From the NCBI GenBank assembly GCA_905183005.1, contig CAJJDO010000040.1:220385-284384 (forward strand): a DNA stretch of 64,000 nucleotides, given 5' to 3'. The DNA comes from Paramecium pentaurelia (taxonomy: Eukaryota > Ciliophora > Oligohymenophorea > Peniculida > Parameciidae). The notes below the pieces were generated by a model. That model was not told the DNA's origin and searched no databases. It saw only the letters and a list, made by a program, of their open reading frames with translations. Below are positions 1 through 13,700 of this stretch, piece by piece (position 1 is the stretch's first letter; every line of letters begins with the position of its first letter). A program made the position numbers and the translations under genes.

Positions 1-295
1 TTTTGTGAATAATATATTATTATATATTATTAATTCATATACCAAACATTTGTTTCTTTCCATTTCCAACAATCTCTGTTTCCTATTAAATAATTAAAAA
101 GAGAAGATCTTATACAAAATTCACAATAACTAAACTTAAAAAATTAATTAAATACTTAATCTGAATAAACTGAAATTCAGTTCACTTCATATAAATATAA
201 TTTCTGAAATCCATTATAATTCATTAAATTAATAATTCTATTTGCAAATCTTATCAAAATAATAATTATTTTGCAGTATATAAGTAAAACATATT

Positions 296-1042
296 TCATT
301 TGAATTTATTAAGATTTATATCTCTCTTACATACTGGACAATGTTTTTCTCTGGACAGCCATTCTGAAATGCATTCTTAATGAAATACATGGCTACATTC
401 TAATTCTATTTCAACTGGATTTCCACTATCTTCTAAACAAATAGTACAACTAAAATTTATAATCAATTATACCAATCATTAATTTGTTACTTTATTTTAC
501 ATTATTTTAGAAGTAATTGAATTTAATTTTGTAATAATCCTCTACTAACAAATCCCATTTTTTCTTATAATTCTTATAATTATTCATAACTCATTTCATC
601 AAGATCTACATTATTTTACATTCTAAAAAAGTATAATTAATATAAATAAATACTAAGCTAAACGATTTTAGAATTCCATTTCTTCTTGTTATTATAACAT
701 AAATGCTAAATGCATTGATTTCTCTTCTTCTGTCATTTCTTCTTAAATTTCATTTTATGATTTCTCAACTGAAACTTATTCTTAATTCTCCTCTTCTATT
801 TAAGGATTTTTTTGATTGTTTATTTGTTATTCTAATTCTTGAATTCTCTATTTCAATTCATTAACAGTGTTTTTTAAATCTTAATTCTCTTAGCGTAATT
901 CATTAATTATATCAGATTTAGATTACGCTTTCTAATTATGTTTCTATATTTATTAGACTGGAATCTTGAAGAGCTTATCAACAATTTCCTTTTATTCTGA
1001 AGAAGAAGACTTCAATTAACTTAATTTGATTGGATTGTCCAT
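296..1042 (-). CDS. RING-H2 finger protein, probable E3 ubiquitin ligase
   Basis: With TAA/TAG as Gln the frame gives about 230 aa after removing two introns (31 and 23 nt); the spliced length divides by three. The N-terminal two thirds is Gln/Glu/Lys-rich and probably coiled coil. It is followed by a segment containing EKMGFVSRGLL. The last ~50 residues form a RING-H2 finger: CTICLED, then CSHVFHQEC, then CPVCKRD, which supplies all eight Cys/His zinc ligands. RING-H2 domains recruit E2 enzymes, so ubiquitin ligase activity is inferred from the family. No membrane segment is visible. The stop is TGA at 296-298. The second intron lies just before the first zinc-binding Cys, so the domain is only complete after splicing. 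The substrate is unknown. Confidence 0.8.
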
Positions 1043-1133
1043 ATATTTTTAACAATAAATTTATTTATAATTTATTTCACTAAAATACTAGTTTATTAAT
1101 ATTATATTGAATGAACTAATAAATTAATCAAAA

Positions 1134-2675
1134 TCATTTTGGAATGAAGATCTTAACTTCTCCATAATTTAAATATAATGTAAATTTCCCATTGGTAATT
1201 TTAATACAATCAGTGGTTGGATAAAAGATATTACAAAGAGTTGTTCCTAAATTTATATATATTAAATAGTTACCTTCAGCATATGGATGATAAGTAATAG
1301 TTTTGATTGTTTATCTATCATATTTACTTGAGAATGCAGCAAATAAAGTACCTCTTGTGAAGGCATAGATTTCTGAATCGGAATATCTTTAAATTTATTC
1401 TTGATTTCCTGCATTAGTTGCTTTACGTGCATTATTAATAGCTTAGATGTATTTATACATTTCAGATTATCTATTAATATATTTAAATTCTTACTAATCT
1501 AAATTACCCCACAAAACTTCTCTGTTTTATGGATCATTTCCACCTGCATAAAGTTATTCACTACCATAATAAATCATTGGAATTCCTATTGATGTCAAAC
1601 AAAATGCAGTGATAGCCTTAAATTAGAGTTTCTTCAAAGCAGAGAAAGTCAAATGAGGTTTATCACTTAAAAATACTTCATCTGGAATATATCCTTAAAT
1701 TTAATCATTTAAGAATCTTGCATTATCATGATTATCATTGAAATTACCAGCATATTAAATATTTTACTTACCCCATGAATTCATTAAACTATTATAATAA
1801 TTTTCAAATGTATTCATATCTCTCCAATGTAGAAATACATCTCTTGCTGTATAGAAGAGAGGATAATTTAATAAAGCATCAACAGGACCAACAAATTATT
1901 TTAAGAAATTCATATCTCCATCAAATACTTCTCCTACTGTATAAACACCAGCAGCATTAGAGAATTTATACCAGAAATCAGTTTTAACCATCATTAGAGT
2001 ATCAATTCTAAGACCATCAAATTTAAATTCTTATACAAGCCATTTGATCCATTATAATAATTATTCAGTAACAAATTAATTATCTTAATTAAGATCTGCA
2101 AGACCTGCAAGTCTACATCTTTCAATATTATAAAGATTATGTGAGTTAAAATCATTATCTGTGATATCACACCAATCATGATAATGAGAAGATTGATTGA
2201 ATGGGTTGTTTTAATTGTATACTGTATTTGTGTTTCCCATCTAATATAAGATTAAATAATTACATGATTAGCTACAACATCAACCATAACCCATATATCT
2301 CTAGCATGACAAGCATTAACAAGAGCTTTCAAATCATCAGCAGAACCAAAATTATGATTTACATCATACATATTCCTTGCCCAATATCCATGATATCCAC
2401 CATCATAATTATCTATAACAGGTGTAATCCAAATAGCATCAAATCCCAAATCTTAAAAATATAATTGTATATTTACTTTAAATATAATCAAGTTATTGAA
2501 TCATTCCTTAGTAATCACCTCCACAATAATTGCCTAAATTGCATGAAGTTGATCTGCCTTAACTTGTAGCAAATCTATCAGTAAGTAATTGATAAACTGA
2601 TCTACTCTTCCATTCATCTTTAGATTTGCAATGGATGAGTACAACAAGAACAAACAAAGATAATAACAATTTCAT
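1134..2675 (-). CDS. Secreted alpha-amylase (GH13, Taka-amylase-like)
   Basis: About 497 aa after removing introns of 25 and 23 nt. A hydrophobic signal peptide (MKLLLSLFVLVVLIHC) starts the protein. The (beta/alpha)8 barrel carries all four GH13 motifs: region I DVVANH, region II GLRID with the nucleophile Asp, region III GEVF with the acid/base Glu, and region IV NDNHDNARF. WITPVIDNYDGGYHGYW resembles fungal-type alpha-amylases. The enzyme hydrolyses alpha-1,4 bonds in starch or glycogen. Secretion into food vacuoles or the medium is inferred from the signal peptide. Region I is followed directly by the 23-nt intron. Upstream there is a 257-bp gap to the next minus-strand gene, containing a TA microsatellite. 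Confidence 0.92.
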
Positions 2676-2898
2676 GTATTAAATTTAATGATGTCATAAG
2701 AGTATTAATTTCTATGCCATATTTATATATAACAAATTGCATCATTTATTAATTTTATAAAAATTATATATATTATTTTTATAAGAATTTCAGATTTTTA
2801 GATTAATATACAATAAAATATATAAAAATCTATTGTTCTAAATTAATATATGAACTAATAAAATTTAACATATTAGTTTTATTTAATAATTCTAATCA

Positions 2899-2920
2899 AA
2901 TATATATATATATATATATT
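2899..2920. repeat. TA dinucleotide microsatellite
   Basis: About ten uninterrupted TA units lie in the gap between the stop of the 2933-3879 gene and the amylase start. Short AT repeats like this are common in very A+T-rich intergenic DNA, and no function is implied. Confidence 0.8.
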
Positions 2921-2932
2921 TGGTATAAATTA

Positions 2933-3879
2933 TCATTACATTTGTAAATTTTTCTTTGCTTTTCGAACATCTCCATAAAATATATCTTTTGGAAATCTTT
3001 TTATAGCTCTCAATTTATTATATTGTAATCCAAATGAAAATTGCATTACATCTTCCTCTCTTGTTACATTTATTTAACTATAATTAAACTATTGTTTCGA
3101 TACTCCAATTTTGTATCACTATAATCTTGAATCTATTAAAATACAGATCTTCTTAATGGAGTAACATCATCATAATTACTTCTTCGATTTCTCTATTAAA
3201 AATAATTGAATTAAGGGTTTTCATCTATATTATTAGGAGTAGACAAACCCTTATTAATATTTCCTTAAATTAATAGTAATTATTACTTAAATAATTGTTT
3301 GTCTTTCTCATAATTTAATCCTATAGATCAGGTTAACTAGATTGTTTGGTTTGATTATAATCATAGATTTCTCTATAAACTATATATATTAGAGAGAAGA
3401 AACCTTCCTTAATTAACTTTAACTGCTTTTAATCGATTCCCTTTATTAGTTGTAATCTTATTATTTAAAGCATTTAATTTATTGTTCTAAATCTCAACCT
3501 TATCTACTCTATCAATTTTAATTTATACTTAAAAACATTTAGATGTCATTAGGATAAAATCGTTTATTAAAGTCATTCTGTTTATCAATTTCAGTTTTGA
3601 TTCTTTAATGGGAAGTGACAGACTTTTTCGATTTATTTATTTCATGAACATCAATCGAAGTCTTCAAATAGTTATTAGATCTATTTGCATGATCTATAAA
3701 ATGTTATATTATGAAACAAAACTTCTAAAAATATTCACAACTTTAGGTTAACTTTAGTTTTTATGAGTGTAATTTTAATACAATTTGTTTGGTGAATCTC
3801 CAACTCTACATTTATTTGCACTTTATGATTTTCTACAATCTTTATTAACTGCTAGATCAAGAGGAAATTGATATTACAT
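2933..3879 (-). CDS. Hypothetical protein, five tiny introns
   Basis: I do not recognise this protein. The model needs five introns of 29, 25, 31, 23 and 26 nt; removing them leaves 813 nt, or 270 aa, which divides exactly by three. The chain is Asn/Gln/Lys/Ser-rich and low in hydrophobic residues. There is no signal peptide or membrane segment. The most ordered-looking part is the C-terminus (EEDVMQFSFGLQYNKLRAIK and GDVRKAKKNLQ), which could be a conserved tail. The start is the first ATG before the open frame. The exon joins are my inference from reading frame and GT...AG ends, so individual junctions may be off. Confidence 0.55.
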
Positions 3880-3949
3880 TATAAAATTATTGATTAAGTT
3901 TATTATAATATAAAAATAATTATTACTTATTCTTAAATAATATCATTTT

Positions 3950-4749
3950 TCAATTTAACTTACTTTAAAAGAATTCAATCATCTTTTCCCTTTAAGTTTT
4001 TTAAGTAGCATTTTCTAGTTTATTTTATGGATATTCATTTGATAATATATTTAAATACTGTCCTATACCATCAATAAATCTATTATTTTCATACTTAATC
4101 TATTTACTTATAATCCTCAAATAATTGTTGTCCATTGAAAATAGATCCATTTAAAATTTATTCTTTATTTTATCTATTTCCAATCATTTAATTGATTTAT
4201 TATTATAATTGTTGATTTTATTAAGCATTAATATTTTCCAAAATATTTGTAGATGAATTATTACTCAAAGGATCTAATTATTATAAAAATGTTTCATTTG
4301 AACCAGAATTAAAAGTTCGAACTTCTAAATTATAGTGTTCTAATAAATTCAAAATATTTAATGTTTATATTTATGTTCCCACAGCACCAACAATTGAAGT
4401 CTTATTACAAAATATTTTATCTCCCATACACAATAAATAAAATGCACCTGATAATGCATAGTCTTCTGCAAATGTATATAATGGAATATTGTATTTTTTT
4501 CTAACTAAGTCAAATTTTCTTTATATTATATGAGCATGTGATAAACTACCACCAGTTGAATTAATGATTAAAGCTATTGCCTTAGAATTTTCAGGGTTAA
4601 ATTTTTTTAATGCCTTATAAACTTTATAAGTCCTAACTATTTTTCTTGAAATCTTACATAGAACTTGTTATTTAACCTTATAGATAAAAGTATGAGACCT
4701 TTTTGTATTTTTCTGTGTCTTTTCCAATTAATTTTAAGAATTTATACAT
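3950..4749 (-). CDS. Peptidase S49 (SppA/SohB-like) homologue
   Basis: 247 aa after removing two 28-nt introns (one at 4637-4664). After a short N-terminus the protein has the S49 strand VSYFYLQGQIT, the ClpP-fold oxyanion motif INSTGGSL, the nucleophile region YALSGAFY (Ser codon at 4449-4451) and the trailing GDKIFCNKTSIVGAVGT, which is typical of SohB/SppA. In the family these proteins are membrane-associated Ser/Lys peptidases that cleave signal peptides or membrane proteins. Here the region that normally carries the general-base Lys (consensus like SGxxK) reads FNSGSNETF, so the Lys seems to be absent and activity is doubtful. I see no clear membrane helix. The start at 4749 lies 18 bp from the dynein stop. 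An ATG at 4775 would overlap dynein and was rejected. Confidence 0.75.
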
Positions 4750-4767
4750 TTAAATATATTATAATTT

Positions 4768-7700
4768 TCATTCATTTAATTATGTTACTAAGGCAGTTCC
4801 TCTCTTAACCCAATGACTGACACTTAATTATGTTTTGATAGGTATGGAAATAATCTTAAATATGAATAATAAAAATACGAAATTAGTAGAATGTCCTGTT
4901 GTTGATAAAGTACCTCTTCTATCAAGAGTTTTATAGACAGGACAAATATAATCTTCTTGATTCTCAATAAAATTCTATTTAGGCAAGAGTTATATCTAAG
5001 ATTATATTTAAAATTATACCTTTGGGAAATTTTAATAGATTACTCCATTAATAGGTTCATCTATTACTTATTCTTCTTAATTCCATTTACCACTTTCTAA
5101 ATATAATCCATTAATTATAATTCCTTCTTCTTCTTTAACATCAATTTTAAAATCAAATTTTAATTAATCTATAGGTATTTTATGTTTTCTTGCATGATTT
5201 TATAATACTCCTGTAAAGAAAGATTATGTGAAATAAAATCCAGGTAACCAAAATACAGTTGGAGTTCCCTATTATATCCATAAATTGAACATATCTATTC
5301 TTTATTATAAATCTTATAAATAATTATTTAAACTCTTTAAAGATGGATATGATTTCTATTTCCATAATTCTGGTAATATATTATTAATTAAACATTCTCC
5401 CATTTTCTCTAATTATTAACTCATAACAATCAAACCTTATGCAGCTTTAATCAAATCTTATAATGATTTTGACAAAATATTTAATAAATTATTGTATCTC
5501 AATACTTCTTACAATAATACAGTATTCATGCTTTCATAATAATCAATTTTGAATTTCTCTTAAACAACATTAATATCAAATTATTTAGGAATAAGAATAA
5601 GTAAACTTTGAGCTTTTTCTAATAATAATTTATTTTTATCAATATTTTCTTCAGCTCCTTATTCAACTAATCCTACATCTAATAGACATGTTAAAATATT
5701 CTTTGTTTCCAATTAAGCTTAGGTAATTGATGCATTAGAATGTAAACCAAATAATTCTGGTGATGTAGTATCAGGTAATTGATTAATAAAATCAATAGCC
5801 TATTCTAATGTATTTAATTGTTATGCTTCTGGTATACAATATTCTTGAATAGAACTAAATTTATAATTTTCATAAAAGATATCCATCCTATAGAATGTTG
5901 TTAATAGAACTCTTAAACATCTTCTATCCCAATCATCAGTAACTTTTCCACCATAATAACATTCACCAGTTAAATATATTAAGGCTGTAAATGGAATTTC
6001 TTAATAATCCATAAGCATTTATTTCAATTAACGAATAGATATTCTAAAATCAGAATCATTAAAATCATAAGTAATATTCCATCCAACAGGTCCATATCTT
6101 CTTCTTTCTCTTACAATTGCATGAAAATAACATAATGCTAAATAAAATTGCTTAAATTCTTAAGTTTTCTCACCACAACTTTCATAAAATTTCTTTTCAT
6201 TCTTTGAACTATTCTAATTTAAATATATTTATTAAATATTATCCTTGACTCCTTTTGGTGGATCTTTTGTCATTTTTACAGCATCCATCAATAATTATTA
6301 TGGAAATGAGGGAGTACTCATTGTAGTCATCCATAATCTGAATTCTGTATTTATTTTCATCAATTTATCTTTCTCTTTTTTATGTAATTCACTATTTATA
6401 TTTTATAATAAATTATCCAATTATGGTAACCAACTTATTGCTAAATGACAATTTTATAAGATAACCCATTAACCCAAAGCCAAAGATTCCATTATTAAAT
6501 TGGTTGCATTCTCTCCTTGTCCTTTACCCAAAGAAACAAAAGTCAATACTTTTCCTCTTTCAAAACTAAACTTCTTAACTTCTTCTTAAGGATCATCTCC
6601 AGGTTATAATACAAATATCAATGGAATAGTTGTTCCACTATCTTCAAAACTTTCTTATAATCCAAACAATAGATTTTAAGTGAAATACTATCCCAAATCT
6701 TCAGCTATTAATTCTCTCATATAATAACCAAATAATTATGGTCTTGCAGCTCTTATTAGCAATAATCTTTAAAAGGTTGATAAATGTTTGATTTATTCAG
6801 GAATTGAATTTTTTTATGGATCATCTAAATATGATATCATAGATTAACTATTTGTAATTTATAATCCAGGAATAATAGAATGCAAATTCTTAAGCATTTC
6901 CCATTAATTTTAAGTGAATATTTTAGGATCTGGATTTTCAATATTAATTTATTCTCCATTTAAAACTGATCCTGTCAATAAAAATTATAATTCATTATTA
7001 TTTATTAGATTGTTACTATTATACCAAGTAATCAATAACATAAAAGAGAATAGATTCTTATGTTTAACAAATATAGATCTACTGATTTCTTAAAAGACAA
7101 CTCTTTTTAATGATTCAGTAATAAATACAATTCTTTATTTAATATTTTTTTAATGAGGTTTTTCTGCTATTCTTATTGCTTTTTTAAATATTCTTTAATA
7201 GAATTCTAATGAAAATACATACATTGGATCTAAATAATTAAGTTTCAAAATTGAGAAATATGTATGAGATGCAAATGTAGATAAAAGATCATAATGTAAT
7301 CTATTCTAATTAATACGATCTTCTGTTTATTTTGCTTCTTTTAATCTTAATGTAATTTCTTCTGATAATATTTTTGATTGTTGTAATTATTAAATTAATG
7401 CTTCATCTTCTAACATCTATGAACCTTCAGTCTTAGATAACATATCTAGAATTTGAGATTCTATCTATTTCATTTTTTATTTGTAATAATTGTTATCATT
7501 CATTATTCTAATCTTTTCATCTTCTAATTAAGCATCTTCTTCTCTAACTAATATTGATGTCATTTGATCTTTTAAGGCTTCTTGAGTAATTGTAAAATTA
7601 ATTAAAGTCACTTTAGTTAAAATAGATGGAGTATAATGTGGATTTGATAATGAAGTTACTAAATATAATCTAAATCCAGAATGAACATAAACTTGATTAC

Positions 7701-10700
7701 CACCTATACTTAACATTGGTTTACCATTTGCCATTTAATATTGTTTACTTAACACTGGATCCAATATTTAATCCAATTATTATTCAATACCTTAAATCAA
7801 TAATATTTAACCATCCCTTATTGCTGTTTCCAATATATTCCCTAAATATCTATCTTATTTAGCAACTTTAAAATTTTATTCATTTATTTTTTTCTCTTTT
7901 CTTTAAATAAATTTATTTGCTTAACCTTGAGGATCAATGATTAAAGGATAACTATCAGCCTTTTACATTATGATAGCATTTTCTTTACTGAAATCATCTA
8001 AAGGTAAACCACACAATATCCATTCTTGCAATTCAAATTATGTACTTAGACATTCAAGTAAAGAATACGATTCTGAAATAGGCACATTTTATTCTTTAAT
8101 AATATTTTACCATTTATTTAAGATTGTTTTTCTAAATGAAATAGTAAATGCTCCCATATATGATAAATAACCAACAGATAATAACATGTCACCTAAAAGT
8201 GATTTGATATTATTCTATAATTTAATAGATTCTTCTTTCCATCTATTCTTTTCTCCAGCCAAACCACTAGTTAATTCTAAAGCTCTTTTTAATTTCACTT
8301 CACAATCTTATATTTAAGCTTTAAGCTATTACTTTTAGAAATTTTCATTTTCAAATGTTTCTCTCAATTCTTAACATCTTTCTTCTACTTCTTATAATAA
8401 TTATTATTTGGCAGCAAGTTCATTCTAAGCCATTTTCAAAGATTATTATGCTTTTTCAAATTCTTCTCTTAATGGAGTAATTTCTTTATAAACAAAATGG
8501 AATTTATAAATAGCCAATACCCATAAACATAATCCTTCTGCAGCTTAACTTGCCTTAGAAATAAGAGCAGGTTAAAATTATTTATTTTTATCTAAAAATT
8601 AAGTCATTTTTGTAATGACTTTCTCTGGAATATTATTTCTATTGTATTTTTCAAGCATTTTAATAAATTTACCAGGATCACTTAATACTTTTACAGCTTC
8701 TTCCCAATAATCTTCACCTCCATCAGGTCCTTTCTTTGGTTTTCTCTCTAACATAATACAAACAGAATCCATAGTCAATCTAATAGGTTTTGGAGGATTT
8801 TTCAATGCTTTCATTTCAACAAAATCTGATATCTTAAGTGTCTTAAGAGCTTTAATTGCAGCCTCTAATTATGGTTCTGCTTCACTCAACCTATCCTAAC
8901 ACTAATTAGAAATATTCTGAGCTATTTCTGCTTTCTTAGCAGTTTCAATTTCATCTTCTTTCACCTTCATTCTTTAATCTTCTGCAATAGCAGTTTCCTA
9001 TTCTACTTTCTTCATGATTTGATCTGTTTCTAGTGTTTTCTGAACCAATTCTGGTTATAATGCTTCAAGTTCTTTTTTCATTTTATCTACAGCTAAACCA
9101 CATTCATCTAACATTTTGACACCATTGATATAAGTATCTCTTTTTTATTGAATAGAATTGGAATATTGATTATACATTGATTAGAAACTATTCAATAATT
9201 AAATATAAGACAATGGTGTTACATAATAATGATAGCCAGTTCTTTGTAAATATACTTCAGTCATAGATTCAACAGCATGATGGATTCCAACACAAGCTTG
9301 AGCTATGTTAGATTCTGGTAATAAGTGTTCTGCTACCTATTACAATGCTTATTATGACCAACTTTCCATCCATAAAATAGAAGTACAAGATACTAGAGAA
9401 GGGAAATTTCTTAATCTAGTTTTTAATTTATCTCCAACTGGACTTAAGTAAATAATCAAATGAAGATTAGCTTTACATTATTTTACGAATAATTCCCATA
9501 ATTATAACATACTTATGTTTCCTTAAATTCTGGTTTCTCTATCCTTTTATAAATTCTCTTTGAAATCACTTAATAGATTTTCTTTATCATCATAATTATA
9601 AAGATTAATAATTTCTCCAATATTCAAAATATTATTGATATCCTCCAATACTACTTCAGTAATTATTTATTGATCTGATAATAGGAAAATACTTTTATCA
9701 TTTTTAATTGATAGATTCTTGAACATTTCTCTCCAAAATTCATACCATTCCAATAAATCTTTATCAAAATCTAATTCTCCTATTTTGAAATCTTACATAA
9801 AAGCACTCAATCTAGATAAAGTTCTACATCCAGTACCTCCCAAACCAATTAATAATGCATTTCCAAATGGTTAACTGATTATGCGATTAATTTTACAGAT
9901 AAATTCAATAGCATCTTCAAACAAGACTATATTTAATTTCAATTTAGGATAAAAATCATTGAATTCACTAATATATTCATTTAATACTTCCATAACTTTA
10001 TTATTATCATCTAATTCAACATATATTTTATAAAGAGTATGTGGTTCTAACCAATTTCCATATCTACATGATGATCCTACAATATCAGAGTATTTTAAAG
10101 CACAATCTTCATCCAAGATATCTATCAATATTTATTCAAATTATTTATGATCTTTTTCATCTACTAATCTATCTGAATAAACTCTTTTATTCTCATGAGC
10201 CCATAATTTTAATAATTTTTATTTGGCATCTCCAGTTGCATCATATTTACTACTAGGTACCATCAATAATCCTCTAACTACTTTAATTAAATCTCTTAAA
10301 TTAAATAAGTAATGTGATCTTGATGGTAATGGTAAGAATCTTTAACTAACTTCTTTATATACTCTCAAACATAAACTTGGTAATTATTTTGATACAAATT
10401 TCACTTTATCAACATATTCATCAAATCCATATTCAAAAAATTTAGATAGAATATATTTCATTGCATCATCTGATGAAGATAATACATAAATCATATTAAA
10501 ATGTCTAACCAATCTTTAAGGTATATTAGGTCTTCCAAATCCCATTGCTGCACAAAACTAAATATCCATAATAGTCTTAAATTCTAATGACTTTTTATCA
10601 TACCATCCTTATTAAATAAACCATTATCTAATTAATTCAAGTGGTGGTTATGCTCCAAATTATTCTTTTTATGGCATATTCAAATCATCAATAAAAATTA

Positions 10701-13700
10701 TATTGCATTTACCAATTTCAGGTCCATAAATACCTTTTCTTCTTTTCTATTTCTCTAATTTAGATTCTAAAATATCTTACACTTATCCACTATTAGTAGT
10801 AGCAGAAAATGCTGTTATTGTAGGAATGAATTTACTTTAATCTAATTCATCTAATAATACTTTCTTTATCAACATTGTTTTCCCAGTTCCTGTTCTTCCA
10901 TATAATAAAACAGGTAACTATTTATTTAAAAATACTCTTAATAAACCTTAAACACTTGCAGATTCTGCAGTTGGTACATAGATTTCATGAAAAACTGTAC
11001 CTTTTGGAATATGAAAATCTAATTTTTGATTCCACATCAACCAATTCTTTTTATCTATATCAAAATATATCTCATAAACAGTTAATTCTTTAGGTGGTTA
11101 TTAATTTGCCTCTAAATTAGATTCTAGTTTTTATCTAATCAATTAATTAAATTGTTTCCTATAATTTGCATCCAATAAAGTTCCTATTGTCCATACAACT
11201 GAAATAAAAAAGAAACTAATCACTTCAAATTTCTCTTTATCATTCAATTACTTTATCTTCTTTACATTACTTATTTCCTTTCCTTCCATTTATAATGCTC
11301 TTAATCTTGATTATTCCTTAAGATTTTCCATCTCAATATCTTAAAGTAATTAATCTTTTGTTTTATTCTTTAATAGAAATGCAAAAAATAATTTTAAACA
11401 ACTTGAAGCCAATAATTCCTATGATGCTGTATAAATTAATTATTTATATTTAATTTCTTCAAATACATCCTCTAATTATTAATATAATGAATGAAATAAT
11501 TCTATATATTATGGTTCCTAAAAATTAGGAGTCAAATGACTTTTCCATACCTATATTAAAGATTACCAACCAATTTCTTAGGGTTCTAAATAAACCATAC
11601 CGCAACGACTAACTGTAGCAGGTGATGCTTCAGCTAAATCTTCAACTTCAAATATAATTCTCATTTAGTCTGTTAATTTTATGGTTTCACCATTTGTTAA
11701 ACAAAGTTTCTTATTATCATCTAAAACAGTATTCATATTTTCAATCCATAATGCATCAACAGGACCATCAAATAATACCCAATTCTTACCTTCTTTCTCA
11801 ATACATTCTCTAAATATCACAGCAGTAATCCCATCTTACCACTCATTAGTGGCAATATCAACATCTCCATATAATAATTTTGATGTAATTGATTTTGGAT
11901 TCAATCCATATATATGAGTTTATAAACTTTTTGATAATATATTAATTATTGTTGTTTTACCAGATATTGTACCACCTACAACCATTAAACCATGTCGTAC
12001 ATTTACAGTTTCATACAATTAAATAATCTTTGTATAAAATCGATCATTATAATTTAGACTCATTGATTCAATTTATTGCATGATTAATTTACCTAATTCA
12101 CCATATTATCTCTCTTCAGGTTAAACATCTGGAAATAAATCTGAAATTATAGCTTTGAATAATGGTACATCTTTTTATGTAAATTTAGGCAAATTACAAT
12201 CTTCTATTGCTCTCAATACTATAATTTCATCACTTGTATTAGTTTCTCTCTTTAATCTACCTGCAGCTAAAATAATTGATTTTACTGCTCTCATTCCAAA
12301 ATCATAATGAGATTAAGTAGATAATTATTCAGATGCCAATTTCAAAGATGTTGTTATTTTAATACTTAATTCTCTAGCTTCTGTGAATCCATATGAATAT
12401 AAAGAGATTTCTGTAATCATTGCATAATTTGGAATCATCATAGCAACACTTCTAAATAATGCTTTTAAATTATCTGGTAATTCACTTCTTCCTTAATATC
12501 CAGGATTCATTGTAATAAAAATTGCACAAGTTGAATCCAATGTCAATTATTATCCTTCAAATTAAAATACTCTAGAAGGAACTCTCTATGAATTATCTCT
12601 TACTATTGCTGTTTAAATTACTAAAATCTATTAAGCTATAACAGAAAGCACTTCTAATTCAATTCTATTGAATTCATCAAAACATGCCCATGAACCACAA
12701 CTCACTAATCCTTTAAAGAACTTACCCATAGCTAAATAATCTAATGAATCTGAACAATTAAAAACAACACAATGTTTGGCCATTGCTTTAGCTAAATCTT
12801 TTGTTGTTTCTGTCTTTCCTGTACCTGCAGGACCTTCAGGAGCACCACCTAAATTCATATGTAATGCTGCCATCAATGTTCTATAACATCTATCAGTCAA
12901 TGGTGTAATAACCAATCTTGATTAATTACCCAAATATTCATAACCATAAATTCTTTAAGTATGAAGCATTTTAACAATTACATCTTTTTCTAAATAATAT
13001 CTTAATTATGACATCCATTCAAAATCATCAATTCTTCTAACATTCTTACTTTTTAATTCTTATGTTATATCTTTTTATTTAACTTATAAAACTATTAAAA
13101 CACCTAATGCTTATAAATGATTTTCATTTGATATTTCATGATGCAATAATTAAACTGTACTCATCAATACTTTATTTGCTTATTAGATGCATTTATCAAT
13201 AGAAGTTGCATCCTTTTCATAATCAGTAATAAATTAAGTAACCATATTAGTAAATATTATCTCATGAGCTAAAACACATAATTAAGCAGGAATCTAAACT
13301 ATAGATTTATCTAAAGTATTAGTAGAAACTATCTGTACACTTTAAGGAATCAAAGTTTTAATTGTTAATTTCATAGATTATTAAACTTCATATAACCAAT
13401 CCTCAACCCCTCTTACTGCTTATTCTGAATTTAATGGATTCACATCTGTAATCAATTTTATTATTTCTTATGAGCTACTAATCATATGAGTTATCAACAT
13501 ATTTTCCTAAAATGTAATTTCATTAATGCCCTCAAAACATTTCTATAAATGTCTTTGTACTGCTCTTGGTTCTCTTGCCTATGCTAATATCTATAAAAGT
13601 TCTTCATTAGATAAAAAGAAGAATCTTGGAAAAGCAGTTCTTTTCTTATTTAAAAAATCATTTAAGCTTTTTATAACTTAATCTAACTATTCAATCATAA

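Noticed and set aside
2201..2464. Plus-strand 87-aa frame
   Set aside because: Complement of the alpha-amylase barrel, including its region I motif.
4773..4775. ATG at 4775 as start of the S49 gene
   Set aside because: It would overlap the dynein stop and gives an unrelated N-terminus. Starting at 4749 with a 28-nt intron (4637-4664) restores the S49 strand VSYFYLQGQIT and leaves an 18-bp gap.
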